In this document: in pieces, positions 15,325 through 23,854 of the stretch
How positions within the stretch are numbered: position 1 is the first letter of the stretch
How the letters are laid out: every line of letters begins with the position of its first letter
Source of the DNA: an uncultured Ruminococcus sp.
GTDB lineage: Bacteria; Bacillota; Clostridia; Oscillospirales; Ruminococcaceae
Assembly: GCA_934435205.1 (NCBI GenBank)
Contig: CAKSAK010000008.1
Location: 49,678 to 113,677 of the forward strand
Direction: 5' to 3'
DNA length: 64,000 bases
Made by a program: the position numbers and the translations under genes
The notes under the pieces: generated by a model
Database searches by the model: none
Told to the model about the DNA's origin: nothing
Seen by the model: the letters and a program-made list of their open reading frames with translations, nothing else

Positions 15325-16386
15325 ATGTCATATACAAAAACAGATATGCTTTCGCACAAGATCATTGAGATACTCAAAGAACACAGTGACGAAAAGCACC
15401 CCCTTACTCAACAGCAGATCTGCGGTTATCTTGAGGAAAAGCTTGGCATAAAGCCTAACCGCAAGACGGTGGCTCAGCATTTGAAGAGCATAATAGGCGA
15501 TGAAAGCTGCAATGTTTTCATCGCAGACAATGGCAACGATGAGGATGATAAAAGCGATAAAAAATACATCACAGATATTTACTACGCCGCTGACATCACC
15601 ACGGAAGAATATGAGTTTCTGGCAGACAGTATCATATACTCACCTATGCTCCCTGCGGACTATGTGAGAGATCTCATAAAAAAGATAAACAGCTTATCAA
15701 CGGGAAACACAAAGAGCAAGGAAGCCAATCTCAGGGAAACTTTTCACTACGGCAACAAGAGCATTTTCTTGACTATAGAAAATATCAAAGAGGCTATGAA
15801 TGCCAATCGGAAGCTTGATGTTACCATAAGCGATTATGACAAGGACGGCAAGCTTCTTACAAAGAGCGACCCGCAGAGCGGCATAGAGCTTCACCGCCTT
15901 ATGCTCAGCCCTTACGGGATCGTTATGGCAGACGGCTTTTACTATCTCCTTGCAAATGATGTTCGTTACGATGACCTTCGTCATTTCAGGATAGACAAGA
16001 TACTAAGGGCGAGTATCTGCGAAGAGGACGGCTCTATGAGAGACGTGAGGACGCTTAGCAATGTTCCGAGAGATTTCAAGCCTGTGCAATACAAAAATCT
16101 TAACAGGTATATGCTTAACGGGACTGTGGAGCGTGTACATATCAACATAAAAAAGAAAGACATAAGTCTTGTGCTTGATACATTCGGGAATGAGTTCACC
16201 TGCAATAAGGTCATAGATAATGACGATATCTATGACGTGACGTTCAGGGCAAATATCCAGACGGCTGTACGCTGGGCGATAGCTAACAGAAAGGCTGTGA
16301 AGCTGACCTCGCCAAAGAGGGCTGTGGATATTGTAAAAGAAGAGATCTCGGCATTGTCTGAGATGTATGGAAATCAAGAGAGGTGA
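15325..16386 (+). CDS. WYL-domain transcriptional regulator
   Basis: The 353-residue protein has an N-terminal winged helix (about 8-60: KIIEILKEHSDEKHPLTQQQ, then NRKTVAQHLKSI). It is followed by a WYL-type ligand-sensing domain (about 145-250) with LMLSPYGIVMADGFYYLLAN and LRHFRIDKI, and a C-terminal WCX-like part. WYL regulators sense small nucleic-acid-like ligands and often control phage-defence or DNA-damage genes. AGGAGGGC precedes the ATG. It is cotranscribed with the HsdS-like gene (stop and ribosome site overlap) and divergent from the AAA+ gene, so it may control both through the palindrome in between. Confidence 0.8.
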   Translation: MSYTKTDMLSHKIIEILKEHSDEKHPLTQQQICGYLEEKLGIKPNRKTVAQHLKSIIGDESCNVFIADNGNDEDDKSDKKYITDIYYAADITTEEYEFLADSIIYSPMLPADYVRDLIKKINSLSTGNTKSKEANLRETFHYGNKSIFLTIENIKEAMNANRKLDVTISDYDKDGKLLTKSDPQSGIELHRLMLSPYGIVMADGFYYLLANDVRYDDLRHFRIDKILRASICEEDGSMRDVRTLSNVPRDFKPVQYKNLNRYMLNGTVERVHINIKKKDISLVLDTFGNEFTCNKVIDNDDIYDVTFRANIQTAVRWAIANRKAVKLTSPKRAVDIVKEEISALSEMYGNQER

Positions 16387-16391
16387 CTAAA

Positions 16392-16961
16392 ATGAATGTA
16401 AATACAGTAAAATTCGGAGATATCATAAAGGAGATAAGCCACGGGCTTATGGCGGAGAACTACATTTCGGACAATGAGTTTACTAAGCCATGCGAATATC
16501 TGAGACTTGCGGACATAAATGACGGCGTTATTGCGGAAAACTGCATTGAGATAGTTTATGACAGCAAGCGTTGTGAGAAATATGCCATAAAGGACGGAGA
16601 TGTGATACTTTCCACCACGGACAAGAATTTCAAGGTGGTATGTGCAGGAGATATGGGTGACAGGAAGCTTCTTGTTTCCCCGACTTTGATAAGGATAGGA
16701 CTTGACAAGGAGAAGGCTGACCCTTACTATATTACGGCATATCTTTCGTCAGCAGAGGGAAAGGCTATGCTTGACGGCTGTCGCAGCGGAAAGGTACTAA
16801 GGGTATTGCACACAAAGGGGTTGAAGGAGTGTGAGATACCTTTGCCGACTATGGAGGAGCAGAGAGAGATAGGCGAAAAATACCGACATCGTCTTCATGA
16901 GATAAGGCGGCTGAAAAGTGAGATAGAGGGGCTTTATGAGGATATTGAGATGATGAGATAG
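16392..16961 (+). CDS. orphan half-length type I restriction specificity (HsdS-like) protein
   Basis: The ATG at 16392 is chosen because AGAGAGG lies at the right distance; a GTG at 16383 is also open. The product is about 189 residues. It has one target-recognition domain (FGDIIKEISHG, YLRLADINDGVI, KDGDVILSTTDK, LIRIGLDKEKADPYYITAYL) and one closing spacer helix (IPLPTMEEQREIGEKYRHRL). Full HsdS proteins have two of each, about 400 residues. No hsdM or hsdR is in the window. A half-size HsdS can work as a dimer or be recruited by a methylase elsewhere, or it may have been repurposed. It shares a transcript with the WYL regulator. Confidence 0.8.
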   Translation: MNVNTVKFGDIIKEISHGLMAENYISDNEFTKPCEYLRLADINDGVIAENCIEIVYDSKRCEKYAIKDGDVILSTTDKNFKVVCAGDMGDRKLLVSPTLIRIGLDKEKADPYYITAYLSSAEGKAMLDGCRSGKVLRVLHTKGLKECEIPLPTMEEQREIGEKYRHRLHEIRRLKSEIEGLYEDIEMMR

Positions 16962-16967
16962 AAACAT

Positions 16968-17007
16968 AAGCGCATAACGTTGCAGTGTGTACGTTATGCG
17001 CTTTTTT
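16968..17007 (+). terminator. terminator of the WYL-HsdS unit
   Basis: AAGCGCATAACGT pairs perfectly with ACGTTATGCGCTT, followed by T residues. Confidence 0.85.
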
Positions 17008-17074
17008 ATGCCCAATTTTATACCCATTGATATTTGTATAATGTGATAAGAATAAAAGGAAAGGTCTGATCACA

Positions 17075-18178
17075 TTGAAAAGCAGAGAGTGGGTATACAT
17101 ATTTACAAAGAATGGAACGATAAAGCTTATGAAATATCATGGTGCGGAGACTGACGTTTCACTGCCTGCGTTCATAAACGGCACGGCAGTGACGGATATA
17201 AGCGTAAACACATTCGGTGACAGAAAGCTGAGGAGCCTGTATATTTCGGAAAACATTCAGTTTATAGAAAAGGGCTTTTTCAAATACAACTATATTTCAA
17301 AAGAAATAACGGCTTCAGCGAAAAGTGACAGATATTATTCTGCTGACGGAGTTCTTTACAACAGAGAACGCACTGTCCTTATAAGCTGTCCTAAAGAACG
17401 GGAGCATGTCGAGATACTGCCCATAACGCTGAAGATAGCCGACTATGCTTTTTACAAATGCCGTAGGCTAGAAAATGTTGTTATGCCAAAATGCCTGTGC
17501 GAGATAGGAGAATACGCATTTTATGAGAATGTGTCATTAATATCGATAACGCTCCCTTGGGGCTTGACTTTTATGGGGGAGGGGTGTTTTTGCGGCTGTG
17601 AGAAGCTTGAAAGTATCGTTCTGCCTGCAAATGTGGAAGTGATAAATGACTATACTTTTGAAAACTGCGAAAGCCTTGTAAACATTCAATTACCTGAAAG
17701 ACTAAAGATCATTGGAAGCCATGCTTTTCATCAGTGCAAAGGTCTTACGGATATAATCTTGCCACCTAGTCTGAGGGAGATAAAGGAGTGTGCCTTTTAT
17801 GATTGTCACAAGCTGAAAGAGATAGCTGTTCCGACGGAATGCGCAAAGATACGCTCAAATGCGTTTTTCTTCTGTGCAGAGCTGACAGTGTATTATCCTG
17901 AAAAAAGCAATTATTACATCATTGAAACTGCAAGAGTGAGCTGTTCAAAAGAGAAATGCAGAAAGCTTTATCCAAAGAGAAAGTTCACCAAAAAGGAAGA
18001 AAAAGAAGCTTTCGTAAACGTTGATCCTAACCCTAGCTTTCAGCTTGCATACGATGTCAGCGGCCAATACATCTACATTACGGACGTTTATGATAGTGAC
18101 AGATCAGCAAAAAAGCGCATAAGAAAAGAGCTGTTTGGCAAAAGTGTGTTTATCAGCACAGAAGATATGGAAGAATAG
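17075..18178 (+). CDS. BspA-type leucine-rich repeat protein
   Basis: A TTG start at 17075 with AAAGGAAAGG upstream gives 367 residues. From about 40 to 280 it consists of LRR_5 repeats of the form I-x-x-x-A-F-x-x-C-x-x-L-x-x-I-x-L-P: IADYAFYKCRRLENVVMP, IGEYAFYENVSLISITLP, IGSHAFHQCKGLTDIILP and IKECAFYDCHKLKEIAVP. No signal peptide or wall anchor is seen, so this is an intracellular LRR protein, unlike secreted BspA. The C-terminal 90 residues are basic and unrecognised. A TATAAT at 17037-17042 lies upstream, near an ACCCATT half-site shared with the preceding locus. Confidence 0.85.
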   Translation: MKSREWVYIFTKNGTIKLMKYHGAETDVSLPAFINGTAVTDISVNTFGDRKLRSLYISENIQFIEKGFFKYNYISKEITASAKSDRYYSADGVLYNRERTVLISCPKEREHVEILPITLKIADYAFYKCRRLENVVMPKCLCEIGEYAFYENVSLISITLPWGLTFMGEGCFCGCEKLESIVLPANVEVINDYTFENCESLVNIQLPERLKIIGSHAFHQCKGLTDIILPPSLREIKECAFYDCHKLKEIAVPTECAKIRSNAFFFCAELTVYYPEKSNYYIIETARVSCSKEKCRKLYPKRKFTKKEEKEAFVNVDPNPSFQLAYDVSGQYIYITDVYDSDRSAKKRIRKELFGKSVFISTEDMEE

Positions 18179-18200
18179 GACAGCAATAGTTTATCTCCAC

Positions 18201-18229
18201 TTGAAAATTTCATAAATACGCTATATAAT
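18201..18229 (+). promoter_or_regulatory. promoter of the LysR-type gene
   Basis: TTGAAA (18201-18206), 17 bases, TATAAT (18224-18229), 28 bases before the ATG. Confidence 0.8.
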
Positions 18230-18257
18230 AAGGATATATCTGAAAAGGGGTGGAGAT

Positions 18258-19178
18258 ATGACCTTACAGCAGCTTAAATATGTGGTGGCTACGGCGGAGA
18301 AAGGTACTGTCAGCGAGGCGGCACAGTCGCTTTTTATTTCTCAGCCTAGTCTTACAAATGCTATCCGTGAGCTTGAAAAGGAAATGAATATCACTATATT
18401 CATACGCACAAACAAGGGCATAACGGTTTCAAAAGAGGGTGAAGTCTTTTTGGGCTATGCAAGGCAGGTGCTTGAACAAGCAAGCCTTCTTGAAGAAAAA
18501 TACTGTGGAAAGCAACACGGCAAAAGGCAGTTTTGCATATCCACTCAGCATTACTCCTTTGTGGTGAACGCTTTTGTTGACCTTATAAAAGAGTTTGGCG
18601 GAGATGAATATGATTTCAGCATTCGTGAGACGCAGACCCACGAGATAATCGAGGACGTGGCGAGAATGAAAAGCGAGCTTGGCATACTCTATCTCAACGA
18701 TTTCAACGAGCCTGTGCTTTCAAAGGAGATAAAGTCAAAAGAGCTTAAATTCACGGAGCTGTTTTCTGCAAAGCCACACGTTTTCGTAGGCTCTGCAAAT
18801 CCGTTGGCGCAGAAAAAGTCGGTGACACTTGACGACCTGCTCCCCTACCCTTATTTATCCTTTGAGCAGGGAGAATACAACTCTTTTTACTACTCTGAGG
18901 AGATACTCAGCACCATAAAGCGGCCAAAGAATATCCGTGTCCGTGACCGTGCGACCCTTTTTAATCTTCTTATCGGTCTTAACGGCTACACAATTTGCAG
19001 CGGCGTTATTGACGAAAAACTCAATGGCAGTGATATCGTGGCTGTTCCCCTTGAAGCGGAGGGGTCGATGCGCATTGGAATAGTTACCCACAAAAAGGTA
19101 CTTTCTAATCCACTGACGGAATTTTATATCAGTTCACTGAAAAAATATATAGGCGAGGAAACAAGGTTGACAACATGA
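18258..19178 (+). CDS. LysR-family transcriptional regulator
   Basis: The 306-residue protein begins with the family's winged helix (MTLQQLKYVVATAEKGTVSE, SLFISQPSLTNAIRELEKE, FIRTNKGITVSKEGEVFL) and continues into a two-lobed effector domain (about 90-300). GGGGTGGAG precedes the start. It sits directly upstream of the tetrapyrrole operon in the same direction, but that operon has its own promoter, so control of hem genes is only a reasonable guess. The effector pocket sequence does not identify the ligand. Confidence 0.88.
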   Translation: MTLQQLKYVVATAEKGTVSEAAQSLFISQPSLTNAIRELEKEMNITIFIRTNKGITVSKEGEVFLGYARQVLEQASLLEEKYCGKQHGKRQFCISTQHYSFVVNAFVDLIKEFGGDEYDFSIRETQTHEIIEDVARMKSELGILYLNDFNEPVLSKEIKSKELKFTELFSAKPHVFVGSANPLAQKKSVTLDDLLPYPYLSFEQGEYNSFYYSEEILSTIKRPKNIRVRDRATLFNLLIGLNGYTICSGVIDEKLNGSDIVAVPLEAEGSMRIGIVTHKKVLSNPLTEFYISSLKKYIGEETRLTT

Positions 19179-19195
19179 GAAATATGTGATATCAT
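19167..19195 (+). promoter_or_regulatory. promoter of the tetrapyrrole operon
   Basis: TTGACA (19167-19172), 17 bases, TATCAT (19190-19195). It overlaps the last codons of the LysR gene and lies 48 bases before the first operon gene. Confidence 0.75.
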
Positions 19196-19242
19196 AAAAG
19201 CATACAAAGCCTATAGGAATTATGTATAAAAGGAGAATTTTC

Positions 19243-19794
19243 ATGACAGAGCTTATAAAGCTTGAGCAGAATATAACCGATACTATAAAGGAGTCGCAGA
19301 TAAAGCTTGGATTTACCCCTAATGCGGTGACGCTTTTTTATCCTCTCGATTCCCTCAACGCCATAACAGGGGGCGAGCTTACGGCTGAGGAAATGATAAA
19401 AGCCATAGACGAATACAAAAGCGAGATACTTTCATGCAGTGCTTCCCTTGCTCAGGACGGCAGGATAGCTGTTACGGTATCGGAGGAGAGCGTGAGGGCT
19501 ATCCACGAAAAGGTGGAGGCAAGCCCGTTTCTTGTGGAATTTATCGGTGCGGTAAAAGAGGGATGTTCTCTTGAAAGAGCGGCTGAGATATTCAGAAAGT
19601 ACAATGAGAACGCTGTTATAACCTCCGCTCCTGATGATGAATTTGACCTGCTTGCATACTTCCCTGAGGGAGAGCCTGACGGCTGTAGATACTGTTTGCA
19701 GGACGATCTGGGCGGAATAACATATCACAGATTCACCAAGCTGGACTATGACGCACTTTATCCCGAAAAGTCAGGAGATAACACAGAAAAATGA
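19243..19794 (+). CDS. DUF3877-like protein heading the hem operon
   Basis: The ATG at 19243 is preferred over one at 19222 because AAAGGAG lies between them at the right distance. The product is 183 residues, acidic and soluble. Features include TPNAVTLFYPLDSLNAITGG and a closing CRYCLQDDLGGITYHRFTKL with a C-x-x-C pair. The layout matches the DUF3877 proteins I associate with clostridial hem clusters, but the assignment is from memory. It overlaps hemA by four bases, so its product is made with HemA. Confidence 0.6.
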   Translation: MTELIKLEQNITDTIKESQIKLGFTPNAVTLFYPLDSLNAITGGELTAEEMIKAIDEYKSEILSCSASLAQDGRIAVTVSEESVRAIHEKVEASPFLVEFIGAVKEGCSLERAAEIFRKYNENAVITSAPDDEFDLLAYFPEGEPDGCRYCLQDDLGGITYHRFTKLDYDALYPEKSGDNTEK

Positions 19795-20903
19795 AAAATT
19801 TCACCTGCATAAGCATAAATCACAAGCTTTGCGGACAAGCCTTTCGCAGCCTTTTCACATTTGACAGCGTTCAGTGTGAAAAGCTGCTTTTTGACGTAAA
19901 GGACCTTTCACCTGTGCTTATTTGCACCTGCAACAGGACGGAGCTTTACTTTTGCGGAACGCCCGAAGAGGGCATAAGGCTTCTTTGCGATCACAGCGGA
20001 GTGGAGGTTTCCAAGCTCAAACGCAAGGTCATGATATTCACAGACAAGACGGCAATAAAAAGACTTTACAGCGTTGCCTGCGGCATAGAGTCAGCGGTCA
20101 TAGGCGAGGACGAGATATTAGGACAGGTTCGCCGTGCATATGATCTTTCAAGGGAGCGCATTGGGCTTTCCTCTGAGGTGAACATGATTTTTCAGGGGGC
20201 TATCGCTTGTGCGAAAAAGATAAAAACGGAGACGGAGCTTTCAAAGACCTCCGTTTCCACGGCTACTCTTGCGGCTAAGGAAGTGGCACATTATAGGGAT
20301 AATGTCAGGGTAATGCTTCTTGGAGCAAGCGGAGAGATAGGCTCGCTGGTGCTTAAAAATCTCCTTTCATACAAGAACGTAACTGTGCTTGCAACGGCAC
20401 GTTCACACAGAAATGCGTTGGAATATATTTCAGACGACCCGAAGCTTGAGCTTATACCATACGAAAAGAGATATGAGCGAATTGGCGAATGTGATTGCGT
20501 GATATCGGCGACTTCAAGCCCCCACTACACTGTTACGGCGGATATGCTTGGGAATTGTGAAAACAGGCTTTTTATAGACCTTGCAGTGCCGAGAGATATT
20601 GACCCTGCTGTGGAAAAGCTTGCAGGGGCAAGGCTTATAGACATGGACTTTTTCACGGAGCTTGCCAAAGAGAACAATCTCAAAAAGCTTGACAGCGTGG
20701 AACGGTCGAAGCTTATCATTGACGAGGAAACTGACGAGCTTGAAAAACAGCTTATGTTCCATGATTTTCTTCCGCAGTTTGAGGGACTTGACAAAAAGCT
20801 TTGCGAGGTCTCGGCGAAGGAGCTGTTTTTCAGGCTAAAGTCGGAGCTTGACTCGCAGGCTTTCGGCAAGGTGATAGATATAATAAAAGAATACGGAGAA
20901 TGA
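19791..20903 (+). CDS. hemA: glutamyl-tRNA reductase
   Basis: HemA reduces glutamyl-tRNA to glutamate-1-semialdehyde, the first committed step of C5 tetrapyrrole synthesis. The 370-residue protein shows the catalytic Cys in TCNRTELYFCG (about 44-54), the conserved GIESAVIGEDEILGQVRRAY block, an NADPH-binding VMLLGASGEIGSLV and a C-terminal dimerisation helix. It is somewhat shorter than typical (about 400-420) at the end. It starts in an ATGA overlap and ends in another with the next gene. Confidence 0.95.
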   Translation: MKNFTCISINHKLCGQAFRSLFTFDSVQCEKLLFDVKDLSPVLICTCNRTELYFCGTPEEGIRLLCDHSGVEVSKLKRKVMIFTDKTAIKRLYSVACGIESAVIGEDEILGQVRRAYDLSRERIGLSSEVNMIFQGAIACAKKIKTETELSKTSVSTATLAAKEVAHYRDNVRVMLLGASGEIGSLVLKNLLSYKNVTVLATARSHRNALEYISDDPKLELIPYEKRYERIGECDCVISATSSPHYTVTADMLGNCENRLFIDLAVPRDIDPAVEKLAGARLIDMDFFTELAKENNLKKLDSVERSKLIIDEETDELEKQLMFHDFLPQFEGLDKKLCEVSAKELFFRLKSELDSQAFGKVIDIIKEYGE

Positions 20904-21526
20904 CGATGCCATACTTTCCTTTTTTTGCGAACATTGAGAATATGCCCTGCCTTGTGGTTGGGGGCGGACAGGTAGCTTTGAGAAAGATCGAAAAGCTTCT
21001 TGACTTTTCGCCTATAATAAAGGTGGTGGCATTAAAAGCTTGCGGTGAGATAAGAGAACTTGCGGACAGGGGCATGATAACACTTTTTGAGCGAGCTTTT
21101 GAGGACGGTGACATAGACGGCAGTGCATTTGTGATAACAGCCACAGGGGACAGCGATGTAAACAAGCACATTTCTCAGCTTTGCAAACAAAGGCACATTC
21201 CATGCAACGCAGTTGACGATCCTGAGAGCTGTACGTTCTTCTTCCCTGCCCTTGTGACAGAGGGCGATGTTTGCATTGGCATTTCAACAAGTGGAAAAAG
21301 CCCTACCCTTGCTTCTCACCTGAGAAAGACTATTCAATCGCAGGCTGAGGGCAGGCTCGGGGATATATGCGATGTTATGGGAAAGGTCCGTGACTATGCC
21401 CTTGAAAATATATCCACAGAGCAGGCTAGGAAAAAGGCTATGGCAAAGGTTATGAAAAAATGCCTTGAAAGCGACGTGCTTCCAACAGAAGAACAGCTTA
21501 TAGAGATGATAAAGGAGCAAAAATGA
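20900..21526 (+). CDS. precorrin-2 dehydrogenase (siroheme synthase N-terminal type)
   Basis: The enzyme oxidises precorrin-2 to sirohydrochlorin and may also insert iron. The 208-residue protein has the Rossmann motif NMPCLVVGGGQVALRKIEKL, an AFVITATGDSDVNKHISQLC segment, the NAVDDPESCTFFFPALV block with the key Asp, and GISTSGKSPTLASHLRKTI. This is the CysG N-terminal/Met8/SirC layout without the methyltransferase part, which is in the cobA-hemD gene. It overlaps both neighbours by four bases. Confidence 0.92.
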   Translation: MTMPYFPFFANIENMPCLVVGGGQVALRKIEKLLDFSPIIKVVALKACGEIRELADRGMITLFERAFEDGDIDGSAFVITATGDSDVNKHISQLCKQRHIPCNAVDDPESCTFFFPALVTEGDVCIGISTSGKSPTLASHLRKTIQSQAEGRLGDICDVMGKVRDYALENISTEQARKKAMAKVMKKCLESDVLPTEEQLIEMIKEQK

Positions 21527-22383
21527 AACTGAGAGCAGGCACAAGAAAAAGTCCGCTTGCAATGGCGCAGACTTACATGGTACTTGATATGATAAAGGCG
21601 GCATTTCCTGAGTGTGATATAGAGATAGTCACCTTCACCACAAAGGGCGACAGACAGCTTGACAGACCTCTTGACAAGATAGGCGGTAAGGGTGTTTTCG
21701 TCACGGAGATAGAGCAGGCTCTGCAAAGCGGCGAGATAGACTTTGCAGTACACAGCGCAAAGGACTTGCCTGTTACGCTGGGCGAGGGGCTGGAGATATC
21801 GGGAGTTTGCCCTCGTGGGAACTATCGTGATATGCTTGTGACCAAAAAGGGCGTTGTATTTAACGATTCTGATGTTTTCACTGTTGGCACAGGAAGTCAG
21901 CGGAGACGTGGGGGCTTTGCAAGGCTTTATCCTAACGCACAGTTTGCTGACATAAGAGGTAATGTCGGTACACGGCTCAAAAAGCTTTCTGAGGGACTTT
22001 ATGACGGCATAATACTTTGTGCGGCAGGCACGGAGCGTTTGGGGCTTTCTCTTTCTGAATATGAGGTAAAAGAGTTTGAGCCTTGGGAGCTTTTGCCTGC
22101 ACCTTGTCAGGCTATAATCGCAGTGGAATGTGCCAAAGGCAGTAATGCCGCAAAGATAATATCTCAAGTATCTCACGGAGAAACTATGCTCATGTTTGAA
22201 GCGGAGCGTGAGGTGATAAGGCTTCTGGGGGCAGATTGCACTGTGCCTGTGGGGGCATACAGTGAGATAAAGGGTGGAAAAATCACTCTCACTGTTTCAG
22301 ACGGCAGAGGGCATTTTGCTCAGGGTGAAAAAGAGATAGAAAAAAGATTTGAACTTGTTAAGGAGCTGACTGATAAGCTATGA
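21523..22383 (+). CDS. hemC: hydroxymethylbilane synthase (porphobilinogen deaminase)
   Basis: HemC joins four porphobilinogen units. The 286-residue protein shows LRAGTRKSPLAMAQTYMV, the catalytic Asp region VHSAKDLPVTLGEGLEISGV, RRRGGFARLYPNAQFADIRG, and the Cys that carries the dipyrromethane cofactor in LLGADCTVPVGAY (about 244). Length is slightly below the usual 300-310, with a short third domain. It overlaps the genes on each side by ATGA. Confidence 0.96.
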   Translation: MKLRAGTRKSPLAMAQTYMVLDMIKAAFPECDIEIVTFTTKGDRQLDRPLDKIGGKGVFVTEIEQALQSGEIDFAVHSAKDLPVTLGEGLEISGVCPRGNYRDMLVTKKGVVFNDSDVFTVGTGSQRRRGGFARLYPNAQFADIRGNVGTRLKKLSEGLYDGIILCAAGTERLGLSLSEYEVKEFEPWELLPAPCQAIIAVECAKGSNAAKIISQVSHGETMLMFEAEREVIRLLGADCTVPVGAYSEIKGGKITLTVSDGRGHFAQGEKEIEKRFELVKELTDKL

Positions 22384-23840
22384 GCGGCAGAGTTATAATT
22401 GCAGGGGCAGGCTGTGGAGATTATGACCTTATCACATTAAGAGGTTATGAGGCTCTGAAAAGCTGTGACGTGGTGATATATGACAGCCTTATAGACAGCC
22501 GTTTGCTTGACTTCTGCAAGGAAAATGCACAAAAGATATGCGTTGGCAAGCGTGCAGGCAGGCACAGCTCCACGCAGGAGGAGATAAACACGCTTCTTGT
22601 GGAAAAAGCCGCAGAGGGCGGAATTGTTCTCAGGCTCAAGGGCGGTGACCCTTTTGTTTTCGGCAGAGGGGGCGAGGAGATAACTGCGCTCAAAGCCGCA
22701 GGGATACCATACAGCCTTATACCGGGGGTGACTTCCTCCGTGGCAGTGCCTGAGCTTGCAGGTATACCGGTGAGCCACAGGGGGCTTTCAAGAAGCTTTC
22801 ATGTTATAACAGGTCACACTGCGGACGACCTTTTGCCTGAGCATTTTGAGAGCTACGCAAAATGCGGTGGAACGCTTATTTTTCTTATGGGGCTTAGAAA
22901 TCTCCCTGAGATAGCGAGCAGGCTCATTGAAAACGGCATGGGAAAAGATACCCCTGCGGCTGTAATATCAAAGGGGGCTACCCCTGAGCAGAGGGCTGTA
23001 AAGGGCTGTCTTGGCGATATTGCTGAAAAGGTGGAGAAAGAGGGATTGCCTGCACCTGCGGTGATAATCGTTGGAGAAACCGCTGGGCTTGACTTTTCGC
23101 CTACTTATTTGCCGCCATTGTATGGAGTTTCTGTAGCTGTTACGGCTACAAAGGGGCTTTCAAGTCGGCTTATAAAGTCGCTCAATGCGCTCGGGGCGTA
23201 TGCTCACCGCTGTGGCGGATTTGAGCTTAGGGAGCTGCACGATGAGGTCACGGAAAAAGCTTTTTCACGGCTTTCAGAGGGCTTTTACAGCCATGTTGCT
23301 CTTACAAGTCCAAACGGTGCGGAGATATTTTTGAAAAGACTTAGAGAAAGCCGTATTGACATAAGAAAGCTAAGGGGAGTGAAGATAGCTGTCATAGGCA
23401 AAGGCACGGGGGCGAAGCTTGAAAAGGCTGGGCTTTATGCGGACATAATGCCTGAAAAATTCAACAGCGTGGCTCTTGGAAATACGCTCTCGGACACTCT
23501 TGCTGGTGAGGACAAGCTTCTTATAGTACGCTCCTCGGAGGGGTCGGCAGAGCTTGTTAAGCCGTTGGCTGAAAAAGGGCTGAGCTTTGATGATGTGCAT
23601 ATTTACGAGCCTGTTTACGGCACAGGCGAGAGGATAGATGATGACTACGCTGTGTTTGCCAGTGCAGGCGGAGTGAGGAGCTTTTTCCGTGGAGGCGGAA
23701 GCTTATCAGAGAATACAAAGTGTATCTCCATAGGCGAAGTGACGGCTGCAGAGCTTAAAAAATACGGTATAAATGACCCTCTGCTTCCAACGGAAAGCAC
23801 AGCGGAGGGAATAATACAAAAGATACTTTCAGATAAGTGA
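22380..23840 (+). CDS. cobA-hemD: uroporphyrinogen-III C-methyltransferase / uroporphyrinogen-III synthase fusion
   Basis: Residues 1-245 are a SAM-dependent methyltransferase making precorrin-2: VIIAGAGCGDYDLITLRGYE, CVGKRAGRHSSTQEEINTLL, VLRLKGGDPFVFGRGGEE, GVTSSVAVPELAGIPVSHRG. Residues about 250-486 are the HemD synthase, a weakly conserved two-lobed fold ending in TAEGIIQKIL. The fusion is common in Clostridia. Coupling synthase to methylase sends uroporphyrinogen III towards siroheme or corrinoids; no hemE, hemN or hemH is in the window. Confidence 0.94.
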   Translation: MSGRVIIAGAGCGDYDLITLRGYEALKSCDVVIYDSLIDSRLLDFCKENAQKICVGKRAGRHSSTQEEINTLLVEKAAEGGIVLRLKGGDPFVFGRGGEEITALKAAGIPYSLIPGVTSSVAVPELAGIPVSHRGLSRSFHVITGHTADDLLPEHFESYAKCGGTLIFLMGLRNLPEIASRLIENGMGKDTPAAVISKGATPEQRAVKGCLGDIAEKVEKEGLPAPAVIIVGETAGLDFSPTYLPPLYGVSVAVTATKGLSSRLIKSLNALGAYAHRCGGFELRELHDEVTEKAFSRLSEGFYSHVALTSPNGAEIFLKRLRESRIDIRKLRGVKIAVIGKGTGAKLEKAGLYADIMPEKFNSVALGNTLSDTLAGEDKLLIVRSSEGSAELVKPLAEKGLSFDDVHIYEPVYGTGERIDDDYAVFASAGGVRSFFRGGGSLSENTKCISIGEVTAAELKKYGINDPLLPTESTAEGIIQKILSDK

Positions 23841-23854
23841 GAGGAAGATAAAAA

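Noticed and set aside
21394..22176. 260-codon minus-strand frame opposite hemC
   Set aside because: Antisense to a fully conserved hemC with no expression signals.
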